From: Colwellia sp. Arc7-D
GTDB lineage: Bacteria; Pseudomonadota; Gammaproteobacteria; Enterobacterales; Alteromonadaceae
Length of the DNA stretch: 64,000 nt
Assembly (NCBI RefSeq): GCF_003061515.1
Contig: NZ_CP028924.1
Span: forward strand, 3,906,001 to 3,970,000
Reading direction: 5' to 3'
A program made the position numbers and the translations under genes. This document shows positions 36,584 through 44,658 of this stretch, piece after piece (the first letter of the stretch is position 1; each line of letters starts with the position of its first letter). Below the pieces are notes generated by a model. It was given only the letters and a program-made list of their open reading frames with translations, searched no databases and had not been told where the DNA came from.

Positions 36584-38056
36584 TTGTCAAAAAGCTCTGC
36601 TCCTGTCAGCACTAAAGGACAAACTAGCTTATTATTCGCCGCACGCCCCAAGGCGATATGTAAACATCTCTTTGAACTGCTAGGTTTAATGGGGTTACTA
36701 GTATTAGTTCCCATGAGTGTTTCACTCGCTAGTGGTCAGTACCCAGTGACATTAGCCTATTTAGCTATCGCGATGATCTGTGCCATATGTTACGCAATTA
36801 GTCGCCGTATTAGCCGTGTAAAACAACTCCAACGTAATGAAACACTCGCTGTTGCCGCCTTAGTTTTTATATCATCTTCTTTGTTATTTACATTACCCAT
36901 GTTGCAGTACGACATGTCATTTATCGATGCTTGGTTTGAAACAGTTTCAGGGGTAACAACCACAGGACTTTCAACTCTGCCCTCGGTAGAAGACAAGCCC
37001 ATTGCATTTTTGTTTGCTCGTGGTTGGATGCAATGGGTTGGTGGTTTAGGTGTCATAGTGCTCGCATTAGCGATTCACACTCAACCCGGCATAGAAACAA
37101 AGATGTTTGGTGCCGATGCCGCCGATGTAGACTCGCATATTGGTGGTACTCGTGGGCATGCTAAACGTATTTTAGTGGTCTACGCTGTGCTAACGCTGAT
37201 AGGCATTTTCGCCTTACTCGGCGCAGGTAGTTCGCTAATAGATGCCATAGTACACGCCATGGCTGCAGTCTCTACAGGCGGTTTTGCTAATCGTGACGAT
37301 AGCTTTGCTTCATATGGCATGAGTGAGCAATGGATAGTGTCTATAATCTCCGTACTTGGTGCTATTTCATTACATCTTTATTACCGACCTACTATATCCT
37401 CACTGCGCGATAGTTTTAGAGATCCCCAACTTCGATGTCTACTCTTCCTCGTAGCTTTTGTGCCATTAGCAGTATTCGCTTTGGTTAAGTTGTCTGGTGG
37501 CGAAGCAACCATAGGTCAAGCATACTTTAATACGGTATCGGCGATTACAACTGCAGGTTTTGCATCATCTGATATATTGCCATTTGGCAGTGCTGCCATG
37601 TTGTTAATTTGTGCCTGTATGTTTGTTGGTGGCGGTATTGGTAGCACAGCAGGTGGTATAAAAATTTATCGTTTACTGGTGTTGTTTAAAGCCATGCAAA
37701 TGTTTTTGCGCCGTGCAAGCAGTGGAGTTCATTCGCAGTTACATTTGCGCCTAGACGGTAAACGGGTAGACTATCTAACAATCGAGAACGTTTTAGCGAT
37801 TATTTGTGGTTACTTATTTTTTCTCGTTAGCAGTTGGCTTATCTTTCTAGCTTACGACATGCCACCAATAGCATCACTTTATGAAGTAACATCAGCGCTT
37901 GGAACAGCAGGCGTTTCTAGTGGGTTAACATCAGCTGAGCTACCCACCACATTAAAACTGGTATTAATTTTCAATATGCTGCTCGGAAGAGTAGAAACTG
38001 TAGCCATTATTGTGCTGCTACTTCCAGCAACATGGATTGGTAAAAGAAGGAGTTAG
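36584..38056 (+). CDS. trkH: TrkH-type potassium uptake channel subunit
   Basis: TrkH forms the membrane pore of the Trk/Ktr potassium uptake system. The 490-residue product shows the four pore loops with their selectivity-filter glycines: TTTGLSTL, STGGFANRD, TTAGFASSD and GTAGVSSGL, each preceded by two membrane helices. MQWVGGLGVIVL and GGGIGSTAGGIK are also typical. The start is TTG at 36584 with AAGGAAG just upstream; no ATG is nearby. Five bases after its stop begins the gene for the regulatory RCK subunit, so the pair is an operon. Confidence 0.92.
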   Translation: MSKSSAPVSTKGQTSLLFAARPKAICKHLFELLGLMGLLVLVPMSVSLASGQYPVTLAYLAIAMICAICYAISRRISRVKQLQRNETLAVAALVFISSSLLFTLPMLQYDMSFIDAWFETVSGVTTTGLSTLPSVEDKPIAFLFARGWMQWVGGLGVIVLALAIHTQPGIETKMFGADAADVDSHIGGTRGHAKRILVVYAVLTLIGIFALLGAGSSLIDAIVHAMAAVSTGGFANRDDSFASYGMSEQWIVSIISVLGAISLHLYYRPTISSLRDSFRDPQLRCLLFLVAFVPLAVFALVKLSGGEATIGQAYFNTVSAITTAGFASSDILPFGSAAMLLICACMFVGGGIGSTAGGIKIYRLLVLFKAMQMFLRRASSGVHSQLHLRLDGKRVDYLTIENVLAIICGYLFFLVSSWLIFLAYDMPPIASLYEVTSALGTAGVSSGLTSAELPTTLKLVLIFNMLLGRVETVAIIVLLLPATWIGKRRS

Positions 38057-38061
38057 ACACT

Positions 38062-38718
38062 ATGCGAATGGTAATTATAGGAGGCGGTTCTCTTGCTTCT
38101 CACTGCGCTGCAGCCTTGACTAAACGTGACCATGAAGTGGTTATCATAGAAAAAGATCAGGATAAAATTGATGTATTAAGCCAATATATCGATTGTGGTT
38201 TTATTTTAGGTGACGGTGCTAAGCCCAAATTTTTAGAAGAAGCCTGTGCAAAAAATACCGATGCCTTAATATGCTTATCTGACAGCGACACTGATAACCT
38301 ACTCGCTGCACAAGTTGCGAAAACTATGGGTTTTAAAAGAGTGATTGTTAGGGTTGAAGACGACGAACTCGAACCTGTTTGTCACAACCTAAAGATGGAA
38401 GGCGTTATTTTCACTAACAAGCAACTAACAAGGGAAATTGTCAACATGAGCGAGTTGCATGATGGCATGCTCAGATCAGCATACTTAGAAGGAGAGTTGC
38501 AGTTTGTCGAGTTAACATTAGATGAAAACTGCCCTAAAACGCTCGACGAGGTTGAGCTCCCCCAACAATGCCACTTAGTAACCGTCAATACTGGCGAGAA
38601 GTGCTACATACCCGCAGATGTTAAATCATTAAACACCTGTGATAAATTATTGTTTGTAAGCCACCACGAAGATTTGGCTGAATTACGAAAGAGCTTAGGA
38701 TTATCGTCAGACTCCTAA
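38062..38718 (+). CDS. trkA: TrkA/KtrA-type potassium channel regulatory subunit (single RCK unit)
   Basis: The 218-residue cytoplasmic protein is one RCK module: an N-terminal Rossmann domain (MVIIGGGSLASHCAAAL, then VVIIEKD and GDGAKPKFLEEA) that binds NAD(H) or adenine nucleotides, and a C-terminal TrkA_C ligand domain (about 135-210, LQFVELTLDENCP). E. coli TrkA has two such units in tandem; this half-size form resembles KtrA and would assemble as an octamer or tetramer ring on TrkH. It follows trkH by five bases. The gene name could equally be ktrA-like. Confidence 0.88.
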   Translation: MRMVIIGGGSLASHCAAALTKRDHEVVIIEKDQDKIDVLSQYIDCGFILGDGAKPKFLEEACAKNTDALICLSDSDTDNLLAAQVAKTMGFKRVIVRVEDDELEPVCHNLKMEGVIFTNKQLTREIVNMSELHDGMLRSAYLEGELQFVELTLDENCPKTLDEVELPQQCHLVTVNTGEKCYIPADVKSLNTCDKLLFVSHHEDLAELRKSLGLSSDS

Positions 38719-38732
38719 TGTATTAGGTAGTA

Positions 38733-38790
38733 AAATAAAGCTAATTAAAGGTAAGAGCCCTCGGTATTTCCCAAGTAATTAGCTTTATTT
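38733..38790. terminator. bidirectional hairpin between trkA and the PAS gene
   Basis: Perfect 15-bp arms, AAATAAAGCTAATTA and TAATTAGCTTTATTT, flank a 28-base loop between two convergent genes. The T-rich right flank and A-rich left flank fit use on both strands. Confidence 0.65.
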
Positions 38791-38796
38791 ATTGTA

Positions 38797-39180
38797 CTAC
38801 TTTATAAAATCACAATGCTTCAAAAATACATCATAAATCACTTTATCTACCTCAGTACCATAACAGCGCGTATGCATAAATTCGTTATTTTCTTCGTAAA
38901 CGCTCGAGTTATAAATAATGTATTTAATTTCAGATTTTCCTTGTACCTGTGCAGGATAATTTTTTAATGTTTCAAAGCGGTTTAATCGCGTCATCATATC
39001 AGCCAAACAGACACTATCTATTTGAAATTCAGAAACATGGTGACCTATATATTCACCTTCCTTATATCCTAAAACATCAAGCTCACATTCATTTGCATAT
39101 ATAATAATGCCGGCAGGAGACACCACATGAATCCCAATTGATGAGTTATAGATAAAATCTTCTGGATTTTCAGTAAACAT
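38797..39180 (-). CDS. stand-alone PAS domain protein
   Basis: The 127-residue protein is essentially one PAS domain: IYNSSIGIHVVSPAGIIIYANECELDVLGYKEGEYIGHHVSEF matches the usual first half (sensor helix, N-E-x-x-L-D-x-L-G-Y, and the YIG turn). The second half has a strand pair with IKYIIYNSSVYEENNEFMHTRCYG. No kinase, GGDEF or DNA-binding domain is attached and none is adjacent. It may act by binding another signalling protein. The ligand is not predictable. Confidence 0.75.
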   Translation of the reverse strand: MFTENPEDFIYNSSIGIHVVSPAGIIIYANECELDVLGYKEGEYIGHHVSEFQIDSVCLADMMTRLNRFETLKNYPAQVQGKSEIKYIIYNSSVYEENNEFMHTRCYGTEVDKVIYDVFLKHCDFIK

Positions 39181-39331
39181 AATGCCCTTAAGAACCTAAA
39201 AATTACGCGTTTATTTTACTATTAAATTTTATGATTACCATAGGGGCATTACTTCTGAAGATCAGACACTTAGCAAAATGGAATAAAACCATTACAATGC
39301 GATAAGTTAACATCGCAATAAAGGTCATGGA

Positions 39332-40027
39332 TTGAAACTCAGTAAAAGATTAAAGCAGATTGAACAAATGGTAAGCGGAAATTACACCCATATATGGGAT
39401 TGTTGCTGTGATCACGGCTTTTTAGGGGCAAGTCTTTTGTCACGACAAGCGGCACCAAATATACACTTTGTTGACATAGTACCTCAGCTAATCACCAGCG
39501 TAGAAAATAAACTTCAACAGTTTTACAAAAATGCGACTTCACAGTGGCAAACACACTGTATTGATGTTGCAAAACTGCCGTTACATTCATACCAGGGAAA
39601 GCACTTAGTGATTATTGCCGGTGTGGGTGGTGATCTAATGAATCAATTCATTAATGACATTTGTCAAAACAATCCTAAGCTAGAAATCGATTTTTTACTG
39701 TGTCCTGTTAATCAGCAATTTGCCCTGCGTAAAAAACTTATAGCACTTAAATGCAGTTTAAAAAGCGAAGCGTTAGTGGCAGACAATCATCGCTACTATG
39801 AAGTGATATTAGCCTCGACAGAAACCGATAAAAACAAGGGAATTAACAGCGAAATAACTCACCCTATAACCCCTGTAGGAAAGTATATTTGGCAAGCAGA
39901 AAATCCTCAACAAGCACTTGTCGTTAAAAAGTATTTAGAAAAAACACTTAATCACTATAAGCGAATTAAACAAGGCGGTACCGAGAATGTTGATCACATC
40001 ATAAGTGCTTATAGCCGATTAATGTAA
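39332..40027 (+). CDS. trmK: TrmK-family tRNA (adenine-N1) methyltransferase
   Basis: TrmK-type enzymes methylate N1 of A22 in tRNA. The 231-residue product has the family order: SKRLKQIEQMV at the start, a SAM motif variant WDCCCDHGFLGASLL, HFVDIVPQLI for motif II, VIIAGVGGDLM for the active-site loop, and LLCPVNQQFALRKKL. The SAM motif is cysteine-rich and differs from the ADIGTDHAYL of Bacillus, as in the proteobacterial branch, so the target base is less sure. The start is TTG at 39332; an ATG five bases earlier reads into a stop after two codons. Confidence 0.8.
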   Translation: MKLSKRLKQIEQMVSGNYTHIWDCCCDHGFLGASLLSRQAAPNIHFVDIVPQLITSVENKLQQFYKNATSQWQTHCIDVAKLPLHSYQGKHLVIIAGVGGDLMNQFINDICQNNPKLEIDFLLCPVNQQFALRKKLIALKCSLKSEALVADNHRYYEVILASTETDKNKGINSEITHPITPVGKYIWQAENPQQALVVKKYLEKTLNHYKRIKQGGTENVDHIISAYSRLM

Positions 40028-40068
40028 CAGCTAAAGCAGTCAGCTAATTACATAGCCTCTTATTTAGC

Positions 40069-40410
40069 TCAATTGCCTTTAACCTCATCTTCTGTGACTT
40101 CTACATGTTCAACGTCAACTGGCTCAAATTCAAACTCAATGCCGCCAATATGCGGTGTTAGTTTGTTGTAAACCCACATACCAAACCTCACCATTATATA
40201 ACCCATAACACCCTGAAATATTGGCATAATTAAAAACATCATACTAAAGCCACTAAAGCTTACTTCGTTACCACTAGTATCTACAGCGGCAGGCGAAAAC
40301 AATGCAATTAAACTGAATGGAATAACAAAAATCAATGAAGATGCCGCCATTAATATAGCAAATACCTTGGCGGTTTGGTGGCTAGAAAAACGTTTAACTT
40401 GTACTTTCAT
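40069..40410 (-). CDS. two-helix membrane protein with acidic tail, unrecognised
   Basis: The 113-residue protein has a basic N-terminus (MKVQVKRFSSHQTAKV), two membrane helices (VFAILMAASSLIFVIPFSLIALF and MMFLIMPIFQGVMGYIMVRFG) and a C-terminal acidic tail (FEFEPVDVEHVEVTEDEV). An AAGGAGAG site lies just before the ATG. Similar short proteins are common in gammaproteobacteria, but I cannot name a family. Both termini should be cytoplasmic. It converges with trmK. Confidence 0.7.
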   Translation of the reverse strand: MKVQVKRFSSHQTAKVFAILMAASSLIFVIPFSLIALFSPAAVDTSGNEVSFSGFSMMFLIMPIFQGVMGYIMVRFGMWVYNKLTPHIGGIEFEFEPVDVEHVEVTEDEVKGN

Positions 40411-40925
40411 TCATGCTCTCCTTGAGCGTTATCGAGCTTTTAAAGTTACTCATTTTTATTGTTAAGATTATGCTGAAAAATAATGTTTCCTAAGTCGTAT
40501 AAATATAATGACTCCCGACAAAGTACTTGTTTCCATTTGTGGCTTAGTAGACAAGAGCCTTAATGGCGGTGTTAAACAACTAAAATCGCTCTCACAAAGC
40601 CAATATATCAGCGAACCTGACCCTACTATTCACTAATGTTCTTGCCTCCACAGGTCGTTATTTCGTTAGTTTAATTATTCTTTGATATTACCATCTGAAT
40701 CTATAGAAATAGTACCATCTGGTTTAGGTTTAGGTTTAGCACATGAAGTATATGTTTCAGGATAAGTGCTGCTATGAACACTTTGCAATGTTACGTTAAC
40801 CAAGTCGACAAAAATATTTGTAAACAAATTACCACCCAAGATTTTTCTTGATCATGCTCAGAAAAATCAGGCAGTTTCTCCATTCTCTGACTTGAGAAGA
40901 AACACTTAATTAAATCATAATAAGT
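40411..40925. other. 515-bp region with only small or broken open frames
   Basis: On the plus strand a 42-codon frame (40508-40636, starting MTPDKVLVSICGL) lacks a ribosome binding site. On the minus strand the region 40675-40883 holds two overlapping short frames that read like parts of one small protein (see the pseudogene entry). Nothing else is visible. Confidence 0.4.
40675..40883 (-). pseudogene. possible decayed small gene
   Basis: A minus-strand frame ending at 40675 reads GGNLFTNIFVDLVNVTLQS and ends PKPKPDGTISIDSDGNIKE, a protein-like sequence. Its only in-frame start is TTG at 40839, with no ribosome binding site. Another frame from an ATG at 40883 gives 30 residues (MEKLPDFSEHDQEKSW) and stops inside it. 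A third ATG reading MIKKN joins the long frame if one A is removed from an AAAAA run. This could be a frameshifted remnant, or chance. Confidence 0.25.
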
Positions 40926-41216
40926 TTAATCTTCTGATAGACAGTTACTGTTTATTAATTCGATTTGCTGATGAATTTCGCTAGTGTTTTTTTCTTGCTC
41001 TGCCATGGCTAAGTCTATTTTGGCGGCAGTACACTTATCGGCTAATTCTTTATTCATTAGGTAGGTTTGATCTTGCTGTTGTTGCTTTAAACCTTCTGCG
41101 CCGCTGTATTGGTCGCGTGCTTCAGGTGGTCGTTCTTTTTGATATGGTGGTGGCTGCGTGGCGCCACAAGCAGTGAGTAAAGCCAGTAAGAAAAGAGATA
41201 TACATTTATTGAACAT
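40926..41216 (-). CDS. small lipoprotein, unrecognised
   Basis: The 96-residue precursor has a lipoprotein signal (MFNKCISLFLLALLTAC) with lipobox LTAC, so the mature protein begins at Cys17. A proline/glutamate-rich segment (PPPYQKERPPEARDQ) and a glutamine-rich stretch follow. The C-terminal helix has two further cysteines (DKCTAAKIDLAMAEQ and NSNCLSED), which could form a disulfide. AGGAG before the ATG supports the start. No domain is recognised. Confidence 0.7.
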   Translation of the reverse strand: MFNKCISLFLLALLTACGATQPPPYQKERPPEARDQYSGAEGLKQQQQDQTYLMNKELADKCTAAKIDLAMAEQEKNTSEIHQQIELINSNCLSED

Positions 41217-41476
41217 GGTTGAAACTCCTTGTGCCTAAGGCACTGTATCACTTTATTAATTATAATTAGACTCGCGTAAATTTAGCCACACAATTTTTTT
41301 TGCTTGCTATTAATACCATAACTATCAGGTAATTATAAATATTTTAATGGTGTAATTTAATCCATACTATTTAAAAGCTGTAAAATACTTCAATACCAAA
41401 TCAGTAAACTCAATATATTCTCGAGGTTTGTGTTAGTTGAGTAATTAGAACGAGTAAATTGAATAAAACGAGACTG

Positions 41477-41800
41477 TTAAGCCTCAATACCCCAACCATC
41501 GTTATAGCCATTGAACTTATTTGCTAGTAATTCAAATTCAGCTTCTTGTGCGATTATAGCTTCGTAACTTGGGATCATATTTACGGTGCAGTTTACATCC
41601 CAAACATTTGGCAGTTCGTCAGGCTCAATCGCTACCTGCATATCAGGTGCCTGTGCAGCTAAATGCTCAACCATAGCTTTAGCTTGTAGTTCTTGTTCAA
41701 ATAACTGAAAAAACACTACCTTGTGCATTTCGCTTAAGTTAATACCTGCAGTTTGCATTTCAGCTAAAACTTGGCCTGTTTCGTCGTCGGGAAAGGTCAT
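41477..41800 (-). CDS. RraB-like ribonuclease E inhibitor family protein
   Basis: The 107-residue protein has the pattern of the RraB family: a start FPDDETGQVLAEMQTAGINLSEMHKV, a conserved tryptophan/cysteine strand (NVWDVNCTVNMIPSYEAI) and the family ending AEFELLANKFNGYNDGWGIE. E. coli RraB binds RNase E and alters the degradosome. This is a paralogue-type form without the acidic N-terminus of E. coli RraB, so binding to RNase E is not assured. It stands alone on the minus strand. Confidence 0.8.
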   Translation of the reverse strand: MTFPDDETGQVLAEMQTAGINLSEMHKVVFFQLFEQELQAKAMVEHLAAQAPDMQVAIEPDELPNVWDVNCTVNMIPSYEAIIAQEAEFELLANKFNGYNDGWGIEA

Positions 41801-41960
41801 ATTACTTACAATTTTAAAAAATCAATGCGTTATTATATACCCAAACTATTATAAACACGATAACCATACTGCTAAGATTTTTAGACGATGTTCACTCACC
41901 TTTAGGCAATGATATCTCTTTATACGTGTTTATTTTCTTGCTTGATGGCAAAAAAAAACC

Positions 41961-42443
41961 TTATTTTACTATGCTTACTAAACTGCAAACATTTTGCTGA
42001 CAAGCCAATTCATTTGGCGAACTTACGCTTGGGCAGTTATCCATTGTAATCGTATGTGTGGCTATTTTGTTAAGTTGTGATGCACCAATAACATTACTGG
42101 CGAGTTTGCAGCTAATATTTTTAAATTTAACGGTTACCACTTGGCATTGCGCTACGGTTACACATGTTAAGTTGTTTATTAGCGAACTTTCAAACGCTTG
42201 CATTATTTCGGCATCAGTTTGCTTGGCTACAATATTGGCATTTACTTCGCTAGTTTCGCCAGTATAGGTATCAAGGTTGTTACGTTGATGTGTTTTTTTC
42301 TGCTTTAGTTGAGTCTGTTGTGCTAATTCAACTTTAAGCACCTTGGTAGATTTTTCGTTTTCAGATAATAAATAGCCTAAGCCAAGTAAAATGACCATAA
42401 AGCAAATTAACGCAAAAAGTGTAATAGCTAACCATTTTGCCAT
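41961..42443 (-). CDS. membrane-anchored protein of unknown function
   Basis: The 160-residue protein has one N-terminal membrane helix (LAITLFALICFMVILLGLGYLL), then a coiled-coil-like Gln/Lys segment and a probable periplasmic domain with six cysteines (NLTCVTVAQCQVV, ISCKL, DNCPSV, LACQQNVCSLV). An even number of cysteines outside the cell membrane suggests disulfides. The ATG has AGAGAGG upstream, and just beyond that site lies the 7-bp tandem repeat. It follows the DUF4136 lipoprotein gene by 64 bp. No family is recognised. Confidence 0.65.
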   Translation of the reverse strand: MAKWLAITLFALICFMVILLGLGYLLSENEKSTKVLKVELAQQTQLKQKKTHQRNNLDTYTGETSEVNANIVAKQTDAEIMQAFESSLINNLTCVTVAQCQVVTVKFKNISCKLASNVIGASQLNKIATHTITMDNCPSVSSPNELACQQNVCSLVSIVK

Positions 42444-42457
42444 TAGACAACCTCTCT

Positions 42458-42511
42458 TTTAGTATTTAGTATTTAGTATTTAGTATTTAGTATTTAGTAT
42501 TTAGTATTTAG
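42458..42511 (-). repeat. heptanucleotide tandem repeat, about 7.7 copies
   Basis: The plus-strand unit TTTAGTA (TACTAAA on the coding strand) is repeated seven times without error from 42458 to 42506, followed by TTTAG. The array ends inside the TAA stop codon of the DUF4136 gene and abuts the AGAGAGG ribosome binding site of the downstream gene. Such arrays change length by slippage. Confidence 0.95.
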
Positions 42512-43071
42512 CTAATATTATTACCATGAGGATAATCGAGCAACATGGTTTTAACCGCATTAGTTATTTTGTTTTGTATTTCTTGGCTATTGTCTTGTGC
42601 TTTAAAACCTAAAACGTGAACACTGCGCCAGACCGAGCGTTGACTTATGGGATCAATTATATCGAGCACTAAACTACCAGCGCTGAGTGTTTTCTCTATT
42701 TCTTTGCGCGAATTTCCCCCTGCATTTAAACAATAGCCGCAATATTTTACTTGCTGGTTGTAACGTTTAAATTCGCCCAAATCATTATTTAACAGATGAT
42801 AAGCAATAACAATATCAGCATCTTTTGTGGCTTTATAACGAAAGCCATTTTCATCGAAACCCTGTTCAATCGCCAGTTCAATGTTATTTCGAATAGTACC
42901 TTTAATATTTTGTAAGTCACCAAAGGCAGAGTTGCGACCATAAGTGCTGTAACTTTCAACCGTAGAAAAATCAAAACTATCACGATAAGACGTGGTAGCA
43001 ACTTGCGAAACAGAACAAGATATCAGGGTGATAAGTAATGCTAAACAGCTAAGTAATCTACAATTTATCAT
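42508..43071 (-). CDS. DUF4136 lipoprotein
   Basis: The 187-residue precursor carries a lipoprotein signal with lipobox LISC, placing the lipidated cysteine at residue 19. The DUF4136 pattern follows: DFSTVESYSTYGRN, RNNIELAIEQGFDENGFRYKATKDADIVIAYH, and LVLDIIDPISQRSVWRSVHVLG. The family consists of envelope lipoproteins without a known function, some needed for outer-membrane integrity. The last codons overlap the heptanucleotide repeat, so array slippage could alter its C-terminus as well as the spacing to the next gene. Confidence 0.8.
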   Translation of the reverse strand: MINCRLLSCLALLITLISCSVSQVATTSYRDSFDFSTVESYSTYGRNSAFGDLQNIKGTIRNNIELAIEQGFDENGFRYKATKDADIVIAYHLLNNDLGEFKRYNQQVKYCGYCLNAGGNSRKEIEKTLSAGSLVLDIIDPISQRSVWRSVHVLGFKAQDNSQEIQNKITNAVKTMLLDYPHGNNIS

Positions 43072-43239
43072 AATGGCTCAAACAAAAATCAATAACGCTA
43101 GGTTACCTAGCTATTGATAAATTACAACTATATGTGATTTAACAGCGCTTTATTAGTGATGAAAGCTGAGAGCTTTTTTATCAGCAAATTGACAACCATT
43201 TATATGCTACATAGTTTCAAAAAGGTGAATTCAGCGCAC

Positions 43240-43265
43240 AAAAAAGCCAGTAACTTTACTGGCTC
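43240..43265 (-). terminator. Rho-independent terminator of tyrS
   Basis: On the minus strand GAGCCAGTAA, AGTTACTGGC and TTTTTTGTG form a stem with a T run, 27 bases beyond the tyrS stop. Confidence 0.88.
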
Positions 43266-43291
43266 TTAACAAGTACCGCGTTTAATAGCTT

Positions 43292-44491
43292 TTATTTAAC
43301 ACTAACTTTAGCAAATTTACGTTTACCTACTTGGTAAATTGCCGATGTGCCAGCGCTTATAACTAGCTTATTATCCACAACTTTTTCGCCTTCAATTTTA
43401 GCAGCGCCTTGCTTTATCATTCGCATAGCTTCTGAGGTACTAGCAACTAAACCGGCATCTTTTAATAAGTTAGCGATAGCAATTTCACCATTGTCACTTA
43501 TAACTTCAACTTCGGCTATATCGTCAGGCACGGCACCTTTTTGAAAACGGTTAATAAACTCTTGATGGGCAGCTTCTGCCGCGGTTTGGTCATGAAAGCG
43601 CTCAATTAACTCTTTAGCTAAGTCAATTTTTACATCTCGAGGGTTTGAACCAGCAGCAATGCTTTCTTTATAACCGTTAATTACGTCAAGCGGTTTAAAG
43701 CTTAATAGCTCGTAGTAACGCCACATTAAATCATCTGAAATAGACATGATTTTACCAAACATATCGTTTGGCGCATCAGTAATACCGATATAGTTATTGA
43801 GTGACTTCGACATTTTTTGCACACCGTCTAAGCCTTCAAGTAACGGCATCATTAAGACAGTTTGCGGACGTTGTCCTTCAGACTTTTGCAGCTCACGACC
43901 CATTAATAAATTAAATTTCTGGTCAGTTCCACCTAATTCAACATCGGCTTCTAGTGCAACAGAATCCCAACCTTGAACTAACGGATACATAAATTCATGA
44001 ATGGCAATGGCTTGGCCGCCGTTGTAGCGCTTTTTAAAATCGTCTCGCTCCATCATACGTGCAACGGTTTGGCGTGACGCAAGTTTTAGCATGCCGGCAG
44101 CACCTAGTTTTTCCATCCACGTCGAATTAAAAGCAACAGTGGTTTTTGCTGGGTCTAAAATTTTAAACACTTGCTCTTTATAGGTTTCAGCGTTTGCTAA
44201 CACATCTTCTCTCGTCAGCGGTTTACGCGTAACGTTTTTACCGCTTGGGTCGCCAATCATGCCGGTAAAGTCACCAATTAAGAAAATAACCTCATGGCCT
44301 TGTTGCTGAAATTGGCGTAATTTGTTGATTAAAACAGTGTGACCAAAATGCAAGTCTGGTGCTGTAGGATCAAAGCCCGCTTTGATTTTAAGTGGCTTAC
44401 CTTTTTTAAGCTTTTCCAACAGTTCATCTTCTAACAGAATTTCTTCCGCACCGCGTTTTATTTCTTCAAACGCTTGGCTTACATCTGACAT
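43292..44491 (-). CDS. tyrS: tyrosyl-tRNA synthetase
   Basis: TyrRS charges tRNA-Tyr. The 399-residue product has the class I signatures HFGH (48-51, in DLHFGHTVL) and KMSKS (near residue 227), plus [13 protein letters not shown] and the C-terminal S4 RNA-binding domain ([18 protein letters not shown]). The length and the DLHFGHTVL motif fit the TyrZ-type branch more than the 424-residue E. coli TyrS. It diverges from mepM, the usual neighbour order in Alteromonadales, and has its own terminator. Confidence 0.95.
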   Translation of the reverse strand: MSDVSQAFEEIKRGAEEILLEDELLEKLKKGKPLKIKAGFDPTAPDLHFGHTVLINKLRQFQQQGHEVIFLIGDFTGMIGDPSGKNVTRKPLTREDVLANAETYKEQVFKILDPAKTTVAFNSTWMEKLGAAGMLKLASRQTVARMMERDDFKKRYNGGQAIAIHEFMYPLVQGWDSVALEADVELGGTDQKFNLLMGRELQKSEGQRPQTVLMMPLLEGLDGVQKMSKSLNNYIGITDAPNDMFGKIMSISDDLMWRYYELLSFKPLDVINGYKESIAAGSNPRDVKIDLAKELIERFHDQTAAEAAHQEFINRFQKGAVPDDIAEVEVISDNGEIAIANLLKDAGLVASTSEAMRMIKQGAAKIEGEKVVDNKLVISAGTSAIYQVGKRKFAKVSVK

Positions 44492-44658
44492 TTACTAGGC
44501 TCCAACAAAGGTGTTTTTTTTAAAATAAAAATAATTATTGCCGAATTCTACTGTAATTTTAACTGTGGTGAAAACCCTATCATTGTTTAGGATGATATTA
44601 TTTTGTTATAGTAGACGATAGTTTTCGTATTAAAATTTCTTTTATAGGTCTTAGCTTT

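Noticed and set aside
40508..40636. 42-codon plus-strand frame MTPDKVLVSICGL
   Set aside because: No ribosome binding site, no recognisable family; kept only as a mention in the intergenic entry.
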